Shown here: in pieces, positions 16,628-23,600 of the stretch
Layout of the letters: every line of letters starts with the position of its first letter
How positions within the stretch are numbered: the stretch's first letter is position 1
Assembly: GCF_036010665.1 (NCBI RefSeq)
Contig: NZ_CP108581.1
Span: 4,507,501 to 4,571,500 of the forward strand
Reading direction: 5' to 3'
Source: Microbispora sp. NBC_01189
GTDB lineage: Bacteria > Actinomycetota > Actinomycetes > Streptosporangiales > Streptosporangiaceae
Length of the DNA stretch: 64,000 bases
Made by a program: the position numbers and the translations under genes
The notes under the pieces: generated by a model
Database searches by the model: none
The model's input: only the letters and a program-made list of their open reading frames with translations
Told to the model about the DNA's origin: nothing

Positions 16628-17685
16628 CCGCCGTCCTGCACCACCATGCGGGTGACAGCGCCCCGTCTGGTTCGACGGTCGACTCCGCGAAGCCGAAGCC
16701 GAAGCCGGACGCACGGTATATCGCCCTGCGTAACTTCGCCATGTCGATCAGCGTCCTGAACATCTTCGGCTATGCCGTCCTCGGCTTCGAGCAGCCCTGG
16801 TTATGGCCGATCATCGCCCTGGCGACGGGGTACACGACCGAGATCACGCTTGAGATGGTCAGTGCGTGGGCGTACCGGCGGCGGCCTCGCTTCATGGGTG
16901 CGGGACCGCGCGGCGTGTACGAGTTCCTGCTGCCGGCCCACATCACGTCCCTCGCCGTCAACATGCTGCTCTACGCCAACAACCAGATCCTGCCGATCAT
17001 CTTCGGGGTGTTCGTCGGGGTCGCCGGCAAGCACGTGTTCCAGGCGCCCGTCAACGGGCGGATGCGGCACTTCATGAACCCGTCGAACTTCGGCATCGCG
17101 GTGGTCCTGGTCTCCTTCAGCAGCTGGGTCAGCATCGCACCGCCGTACGAGTTCACCGAGAACGTCAACACCTTCTTCCGGCTGATGATCCCCTTGATCA
17201 TCATCACCGCCGGCACCGTGCTCAACGCCATGCTCACCCGCAAGGTGCCCCTGATCCTCGGCTGGATGGGAGGCTTCGCCATCCAGGCGTTCGTCCGGCA
17301 CGGGATCTGGGACGTCGCGCTGTTCTCCGCGCTCGGCGCGATGACCGGGGTCGCGTTCGTCCTGTTCACCAACTACATGATCACCGACCCGGGAACGACG
17401 CCCATGAAGGCGCGCGCCCAGTTCATGTTCGGCAGTTCGGTCGCGATCGTCTACGGGATCCTGATGCAGTTGAACATCACCTACACCCTCTTCTTCGCGC
17501 TGGTGATCGTCTGCGGTGTCCGCGGACTCGGCTGGTGGAGCCACCACTTCATCCAGCGTTCGCGGGCCCGGCGCGGGTCCGACGCCGCCCCCGTGACGGG
17601 AGAGGAACCGGGGCGGGCGCGGGTGACGACGGACGTGCGACTGGGCGGGCACGGGCGGGCACCGCACGTACCCGTCGAATCATGA
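16624..17685 (+). CDS. unbU: UnbU/E5 family integral membrane protein (RnfD/NqrB-like fold)
   Basis: This 353-residue polytopic membrane protein starts at an ATG overlapping the UnbV stop. After a soluble N-terminus it has about 8-10 TM segments, e.g. NFAMSISVLNIFGYAVLGF near 40, ITSLAVNMLLYANNQILPI near 105, and FVLFTNYMITDPGTTPMKAR near 250. The MNPSNFGIAVVLV block and DPGTTPMKAR fit the RnfD/NqrB-like family to which UnbU belongs. E5/UnbU completes the five-gene enediyne signature. Its relation to a flavin-binding ion-pump subunit hints at membrane redox or transport, which is not established. The Arg/Ala-rich C-terminal tail (about 310-353) is cytoplasmic by inference. Confidence 0.93.
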   Translation: MTAVLHHHAGDSAPSGSTVDSAKPKPKPDARYIALRNFAMSISVLNIFGYAVLGFEQPWLWPIIALATGYTTEITLEMVSAWAYRRRPRFMGAGPRGVYEFLLPAHITSLAVNMLLYANNQILPIIFGVFVGVAGKHVFQAPVNGRMRHFMNPSNFGIAVVLVSFSSWVSIAPPYEFTENVNTFFRLMIPLIIITAGTVLNAMLTRKVPLILGWMGGFAIQAFVRHGIWDVALFSALGAMTGVAFVLFTNYMITDPGTTPMKARAQFMFGSSVAIVYGILMQLNITYTLFFALVIVCGVRGLGWWSHHFIQRSRARRGSDAAPVTGEEPGRARVTTDVRLGGHGRAPHVPVES

Positions 17686-17726
17686 CCGTCGAATGAGCAC
17701 AGTGGGACGAGCCGTCTGAGGAGATC

Positions 17727-19067
17727 ATGACCGGGAGTTCCGGCGCGATGCTGGTGGTCGTCGATGTGGCGGTGGTTCTGGCGGTGGGAGCCGCTCTCAC
17801 CCCCCTGATCCACCGCCTGCGGCAGCCGCGGGTGATAGCCGAGATCGTCGCGGGCATCGCGCTCGGCCCGAGCCTGCTCGGCCTGCTGCCGGGGCATCTG
17901 ACGACGCGTCTGTTCCCGGCCGAGGTCCGGCCGGAACTGTCGGCGATCTCGCAGGTGGGCGTCCTGCTGTTCATGTTCCTGGTTGGCTGGGAGATGAACC
18001 TCGGCCACGCGCGCACGCGCGGCGGCGCCGTGCTGAGCATCTCGCTGGCCTCCATCGCCCTGCCGTTCGGCACAGGGGCCGTGCTGGCCGCCTGGCTCCA
18101 TCGCGATCACGCGATCGTCGACGGACACCACGTTGACAAGGTGGCGTTCGTCCTGTTCGTCGGCACTGCGATGGCCGTCACGGCCTTTCCGGTGCTGGCC
18201 CGGATCATCATGGAGCACCGGCTCCAGATGACGCCGGTAGGTGTGATCTCGCTGGCCGCCGCGGCGGTCGGGGACGTCCTGGCCTGGTGCATGCTCGCGC
18301 TCGTCTCGATCGTGGCGGCGTCGTCGCACCCCGAGCGACTCCTGCAGGTCATCGGCTGGTCCGCCCTGTACGCACTCGTGCTCTGGATGGCCGTGAGGCC
18401 GTTGCTCGGACTCCTGATCCGCCGGCTGAGCCGCGGCGGTGACGTGTCGCCGCAACTGCTCGTGCTCGTCGTCGCCGGCGTGTTCCTGTCCGCCTACACG
18501 ACCGACCTGATCGGGATCCACGCCATCTTCGGTGCCTTCTCCTTCGGCCTGATCATGCCCCGCGGCTCCGGCGGGATCCTCGCCTCACGAGTGCGCATCC
18601 CGATGGAACACGTCACCGGGCTGCTGATGCCGATCTTCTTCATCAGCACCGGGCTCTCCGTCGACATCATCGGGCTCGGCGGCGGCGGCCTCCTGGAGCT
18701 GGCGGCCATCATCGGAGTGGCCTGCCTGAGCAAGCTCGGCGGCGTCGTCGCCGCGGGCCGCGCGGCCGGGATGTCGTGGGCGGACGCGCGGACCGTCGGC
18801 CTGCTGATGAACACCCGTGGCCTGACCGAGCTGATCATTCTGAACGCGGGGCTCAGCCTGGGCATCCTGGACACCCGTATGTTCACCATGATGGTCGTGA
18901 TGGCCTTGGCCACCACGGCGATGGCGGGGCCCTTCATCCCCCGCCGGCCCTACGCCAGACCCGAAGGCGCCCTCCCTCCGGCGGCGGCCGTGGAAGCCGC
19001 GCCGGCCGCCGGCGCCGGCAGAGGTCCCGGGGGTTCCGGGGGTTCCGGGGGTTCCGGCGCCGCCTGA
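17727..19067 (+). CDS. CPA2-type cation/H+ antiporter
   Basis: This 446-residue membrane protein of the monovalent cation:proton antiporter-2 family has about 12 TM segments. Recognisable blocks are PRVIAEIVAGIALGPSLLG near 32, GVLLFMFLVGWEMNLGHA near 77, AMAVTAFPVLARII near 150 and LLMNTRGLTELIILNAGLSLGILD near 358. The ATG at 17727 has GAGGAG upstream and follows UnbU after 41 bp, so it is probably the last gene of the halogenase-UnbV-UnbU operon. The C-terminal tail contains three 9-bp GGGGGTTCC repeats encoding Gly-Gly-Ser. Related antiporters occur in enediyne and other toxin clusters. Inference: ion homeostasis or self-protection rather than direct export of product. Confidence 0.88.
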   Translation: MTGSSGAMLVVVDVAVVLAVGAALTPLIHRLRQPRVIAEIVAGIALGPSLLGLLPGHLTTRLFPAEVRPELSAISQVGVLLFMFLVGWEMNLGHARTRGGAVLSISLASIALPFGTGAVLAAWLHRDHAIVDGHHVDKVAFVLFVGTAMAVTAFPVLARIIMEHRLQMTPVGVISLAAAAVGDVLAWCMLALVSIVAASSHPERLLQVIGWSALYALVLWMAVRPLLGLLIRRLSRGGDVSPQLLVLVVAGVFLSAYTTDLIGIHAIFGAFSFGLIMPRGSGGILASRVRIPMEHVTGLLMPIFFISTGLSVDIIGLGGGGLLELAAIIGVACLSKLGGVVAAGRAAGMSWADARTVGLLMNTRGLTELIILNAGLSLGILDTRMFTMMVVMALATTAMAGPFIPRRPYARPEGALPPAAAVEAAPAAGAGRGPGGSGGSGGSGAA

Positions 19068-19093
19068 CCTGCCGGATGCGCGGCCGAGTCGTC

Positions 19094-19516
19094 CTACGGA
19101 GCGTTCACGGGCACCCGGGTCCGGATGGCTGCCCTGCTTCCCTTGGAGAGCACGAGGTGACCGCCGGCGCGGGGGCGGAGGTTTCGGCCGCCCTGAGCGC
19201 GGAACGCGCCGGGGGTCACTCCCACCGAGCTGCTGAACCGCGTGGTGAAGGTGCCGACACTGGTGTAGCCGACCTGGTTGCTGATCTCCGCGACGCTGAG
19301 CGACGTCGAGACGAGGAGATGCTTGGCCTCCTGGAGCCGCAGTGCCGACAGGAACCGAGCTGGGGACATTCCTGTGTAGACCCGAAACGCACGACAGAAA
19401 TGGAATTTGCTGAACAGTGCGATTTTCGCCATGTCGTCAATCGTGATCCGTTCACCGAGGTTCTCTTGCATGGCAACGATGACTCGTTCGATCGACTGCT
19501 CGATGCTGATACCCAC
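19094..19516 (-). CDS. Short AraC-family regulator (DNA-binding domain only)
   Basis: This protein is 140 residues from the GTG at 19516, which has GGGAGAG 8 bp upstream; the open frame extends to a GTG at 19570. It is almost entirely an AraC HTH domain: ERITIDDMAKIALFSKFHFCRAFRVYTGMSPARFL, then SVAEISNQVGYTSVGTFTTRFSSSVGVTPGAFR. It lacks the long C-terminal domain of the regulator at 11285-12112, although their HTH regions are clearly alike. It is convergent with the antiporter. A decayed copy of its 5' half and promoter lies just upstream (19780-20110). Inference: second pathway regulator, perhaps modulating the first by binding the same sites. Confidence 0.85.
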   Translation of the reverse strand: MGISIEQSIERVIVAMQENLGERITIDDMAKIALFSKFHFCRAFRVYTGMSPARFLSALRLQEAKHLLVSTSLSVAEISNQVGYTSVGTFTTRFSSSVGVTPGAFRAQGGRNLRPRAGGHLVLSKGSRAAIRTRVPVNAP

Positions 19517-19779
19517 AGAATTATCTCTCCCGGAACCGATCGTAGGTGAGCGACGACCTGGCGAGTTCACGCCAGAGAAATAATCGCGTGCTCCGGTGCC
19601 TTTCCTTGTGATCCTGGCGGCCGATTCGTCGCCAGGACCGGACCCGGCTGTCCCTGGTCAGCGGCGATCGGGGCACATTCGAACAATTCCCGGCTGGATC
19701 ACAGCAGGACTGTGGAGGTGTGAAGTCGGCCGCGGTTCGCGTCGGCTCAGCTCACGGGGTGGCGACAGGCGGTTCGGCC

Positions 19780-20110
19780 GTTCGCGGGGGCACCGAGGCC
19801 CCCGCGCGGCACGTGGGCCCGCGCCGTCCACGGGGGACCTGGACTGCTCGACGGAAATGGCAGTCGCGGGGCGTCGTAATTTTCGCCGAGTTCGCCGTGC
19901 CGCCGGCCGCGATCCGTTCATCGAAACTCTCGTGAAGGACACAGAACGCCTCTCCGTAACTTACCGTGAGTGACCGGCGACCTGGCGGATTCGCGCGTCC
20001 GATGAAGTGTTGGCGCGCTCCAGATCCCTTCATTGGTAATCCGGGCGGTCGGTTTGTCGCAAGGACCAGGCCTGGCCATCTCCGGCCAACGGTGAGGTGA
20101 GCACGATCGA
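19780..20110 (-). pseudogene. Decayed partial duplicate of the short AraC gene and its promoter
   Basis: Minus-strand translation from 20033 gives LHESFDERIAAGGTANSAKI then HFRRAVQV, which lines up with MQENLGERITIDDMAKIALF and HFCRAFRV of the intact regulator. At DNA level, 19845-19935 aligns with 19386-19470, and 19960-20120 aligns with 19536-19695, including the shared stretches GAAATGG, ATTTTCGCC, GATCCGTTCA and the upstream GACCTGGCG. A segment of about 65 bp present in the intact gene is missing at the junction. The relic has no complete HTH and no good start, so it is non-coding. It sits upstream of the intact gene in the same orientation, so the duplication was direct and local. Confidence 0.75.
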
Positions 20111-20170
20111 AGAATCGCTAAGCGCGTCTCGGTGAGGCGGCCCGTGTCCTGGGACGGCCGGGCATGGTCG

Positions 20171-20629
20171 TCACGCCGGTCGTCTCGCCTGAGCGGGGAC
20201 CCCCGGGGCGTAGGGCCGGAGTGCCTCCACGAGGGAGTCGGGCACCCTGGCCGGGACGGTGCGCGTGTTCGGCCCCCGCATGCAGGCGACCCGCTGACGG
20301 CCGCGCGCGACGAGCCTGTCGACTCCGCCGGGGTCCAGCAGGACGTAGTCGAAGCCGAACTCCAGCTGGGTCTGGGACAACTCGATCAGCCGCATCCGGA
20401 TGGACAGTTCGTCGAACGCGGTGATCTCGGCGAAGAACTCGCAGTCGACCTTGAGGGTGAACAGTTTCAGGTCGTCCTGCAGTTCGGCGAGGATCTCCGG
20501 CGCCTCGCTCTTGAGGAACAGCTCCCGGCACCGGCCCTGCCACCGCAGGTAGTTGACGTAGTACACGTTGCCGACGAGGTTGGTCTCCTCGAAGCCGACC
20601 GTGTGCAGATACTCGAAGTAGTCCGCCAT
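20171..20629 (-). CDS. tebC: Enediyne hot-dog thioesterase (E10/TEBC family)
   Basis: This 152-residue single-domain 4HBT thioesterase starts MADYFEYLHTVGFEETNLVGNVYYVNYLRWQG; the NLVGNVYYVNYLRWQGRCRELFL block is the family fingerprint. E10 proteins such as SgcE10, CalE7 and DynE7 hydrolyse the polyene chain from the ACP of the PKSE; the released acid can decarboxylate to a heptaene shunt product in vitro. Its ATG at 20629 lies 6 bp downstream of the PKSE stop on the same strand, the usual pksE-tebC pairing. Length equals the family norm (about 145-155). No anomalies seen. Confidence 0.95.
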   Translation of the reverse strand: MADYFEYLHTVGFEETNLVGNVYYVNYLRWQGRCRELFLKSEAPEILAELQDDLKLFTLKVDCEFFAEITAFDELSIRMRLIELSQTQLEFGFDYVLLDPGGVDRLVARGRQRVACMRGPNTRTVPARVPDSLVEALRPYAPGVPAQARRPA

Positions 20630-20635
20630 GATTGT

Positions 20636-23600
20636 CTACGACCGCCTTTCAACCAGGATCGCGAACACCATCGGCTCGGTGCGCCCGCTCAGGAAGGCGG
20701 CGAACGTCGCGATGAGCAGGTCTCCCGACACGAAGACGGCGCAGCCGCCCCGCGTCTTCGGGGCCAGGGTGAGCGGGGTGTCCGGCGGAAGCCCCGCCTT
20801 GCGGAGGCACTCGACGGCTGACCACACCCGCGTGCCGGCGACGGCGGCGCCCTCGTCCATCTCCTTCGCCACGAGACCGGCCACGGACTCGTACCGGCCG
20901 AGCAGTCCGGCCCACTCGGCCGCGGTCCGCTCGGCCGCCGCCTCGACGTCGCAGGCCACGGTCGTCGTGGCCACGGCGACGACCGTCAGCCCGGCGCAGT
21001 GGGACGCCGTGATCAGCCGGTCGCCGTCGATCTCCGGACGGCCGTCGGGCCGGTAGCGGACGTCGACGTCCTCGTCGAGGGCGCGTGCCGCGGCGAGAGC
21101 GGTGCGCCGGCGCCGCTCCGTCACGGAGGCGCCGGGTCCAGGGGTGTCCTCGCCGTCGGGCTCCACGGTCACGGCCACGCGCGCGCCGGTGAGGTCTTCC
21201 ACCGCCCGTTCGAGGAAGGGACCGAGCAGCGGGGCAGCCGACCACGGCCCGCGGCCGTCGCCCTTGCGGACCGCCCTGAGCCGCAGGCCCTCCCAGCGTT
21301 CGACGACCTCGCCCGCCTCGTTCCTGACCGCGATATCGTAGACGTAGTCGTCGCCGTCATGGGAGCGTTCGGCGGCGCAGTAGCGGAGCTTTCCCGCGGT
21401 GCTCAGCCGCGCGCCTCCGGGATGGATCCGCTCGATTCCGGTCGGCAGCAGCGTGGCGTCCGGAACGCACACCTGGTTGCCGTGCATCAGTGCGTCCCTG
21501 ACACCCGGGTCGCCCAGCAGCAGCTCGCCGGGCAGGAAATCGGCGAACCACCCAGGCTCAAGCGCCTCGACCTCGACATCGACGTGCCGCGCGGACACCC
21601 GGTGATACCGGCGCAGCCGCTGGAAGCGTCCGCCCTGGAACAGCACCGGGCCGTACAGCTCCGTGGCGGGGTCGAGCGGCACCTCCGGCACCTCCGCCCC
21701 GGTCTGGCCGGGAGGGCCGTCGGGGACGTCCGGCTGCCCGAACCGCAGCCGGGCGCGGAAATGGTCGGCGGCGAAGTCCGTCTCCGAGCTGCGGATGGTG
21801 GCCAGGACGGTGTCGTCCTCCGTGACCACCACCGCGACGCGGATCGTCGTGGTCCCGGCCGGCGGGACGATGATGGGCCGCGAGAACTCCGCGTCCTCGA
21901 TCACCGGGGCCTCCAGGCGGCCGGTGACGGACGCGGCGGCCTGCGCCATCGCCTCCATACCGAAGACCGCCGGAAACAGCAGGTTGCCGTCCAGCAGATG
22001 ATCGGAGAGATAGGGGTCGGTCCCCGCGTTGAGTTCGATCTCGGTGACGAGTTCGACCCCGTGGTAGCGGACGAGCGGCCTGCCCACGAAGCGCAGCAGC
22101 GGGAGCTCGGGCGAGTCGTGCCGGACCGTGTCGATGGTCCCCGTCCGCCCGCTCACCACCACGACCTCCGGGGCGCCGGGGTCGGCGAGCAGGCGGTGCA
22201 TGATCTCCACCCCCTGCTCGGGGACGATGGGAGTGATGCCGTCCCGGGCGAGGGACTCGACGACGGCGAGCCGCTCTCCCATTCCGACTCCGGACCAGAC
22301 CGACCATTCGAGGCACAGCGCCCGGCATCGGGGGTACCGGGCCGCCGTCTCCTGGGTGAGGGCCGCGAGCCATTCGTTGGCCATCGCGTAGTGCGCCTCG
22401 CCGCGTAGCCCCGAGCGGCCGATGATGCTCCCGAAGGTCAGCAGCAGCCGGAGCCTCTCGGGCTCGATCGCGGCGAGCACCGCACGCAGCCCGCCGACCT
22501 TCGGTGCGAAGGTGGCGCGGACCTCGTCGAAGTCCAGGTCGGCCAGGCCGCGGGGGACGTTGCGTCCGGCGCCGTGCAGGATCGCCGTGATCGGCCCGAG
22601 GTCCCTTGTCGCCGCGGCCACGGCCGCCCGCACCTCGGCGGGGTCGCTGACGTCCGCGCGGAAGTAGCCGGCGGCGACGCCCGCGGCGGCCATCCGCCGG
22701 AGGTTGGCGGCGAGCTCGGGGCTCTCGCTCGGCTCGGAACGGCCGAGAATGGCCAGCCGGGCGCCGCTGTCGCCGACGAGTGCGAGCGCGCATTCCGCCG
22801 TGATGCCCTTGCCACCGCCCGTGACGAGAACCACGTCCGTGTCGTCGAGTCGAACGACCGTGTCGTCGAGGCGGGGTTCCGCGACGGCCGGACGTACGGG
22901 CATCGCACGGAGGGTCGGAATGCGTCGTACGCCGTCCGTGCCGTAATGGACCTCCGCGTAGTCCCCGGTGGCCGCCACCTCCCCGACCACCCGGCCGACG
23001 GCCTCCGCCGTCGGGGGGACGTGCACGATGGTGACACGGAGATGCGGGGCCTCCAGACGCAGCGTCTTGGCCAGTCCCGCCGCCCCCCGCCCGTGCTGGA
23101 CGAGGACGAACCGGTCACCGATCGTGTTCGACAACGCGGCCTGCGCACCGTCGAGGGCCGATCGCAACTCGTCCTCGGCGCAGTTCTCGGACAGGCAGAC
23201 CAGGACGCCGGACCCGATGCCGGCCCCCTGCAAAGCCGCTCGCAGCGGCTCCGCGAGCGCATTGCCCGGCGAGGCGTAAAGGAGCCACTCCGGCTGTCCG
23301 GCGGGGCGCTCGCCCGCGACGGCCCGCGTGGTCGCTCGCCCACCCACCACGGACGCCTCGGGCAGGCTCGTCTCGACCAGTTCGACGGCGAACGGTCTCG
23401 CCCACGCCGCCGCACCCTCGACGGCGGACGAGGGCGCCGCGGCCGGGGCGGTCTCCGCCAGGCCGTCGAGCGTCTCGGCCAGCTCGCGCAGCGTGGCCGT
23501 CGCGAAGTTGGTCGCGGGCTGCAGGACGGTCACTCCGCGGGCCTTGGCGGCCGTGTCCATCACCTGCCCCACAGTGATCGAGCTCAGGTGCAGATCGTCG

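Noticed and set aside
19026-19056. GGGGGTTCC tandem repeat as a regulatory element
   Set aside because: It lies within the antiporter reading frame and encodes a Gly-Gly-Ser tail; no need for another role.
20999-22408. Long plus-strand frame opposite the 3' half of pksE
   Set aside because: Composition is typical of antisense of a high-GC gene; no start context, no domains.
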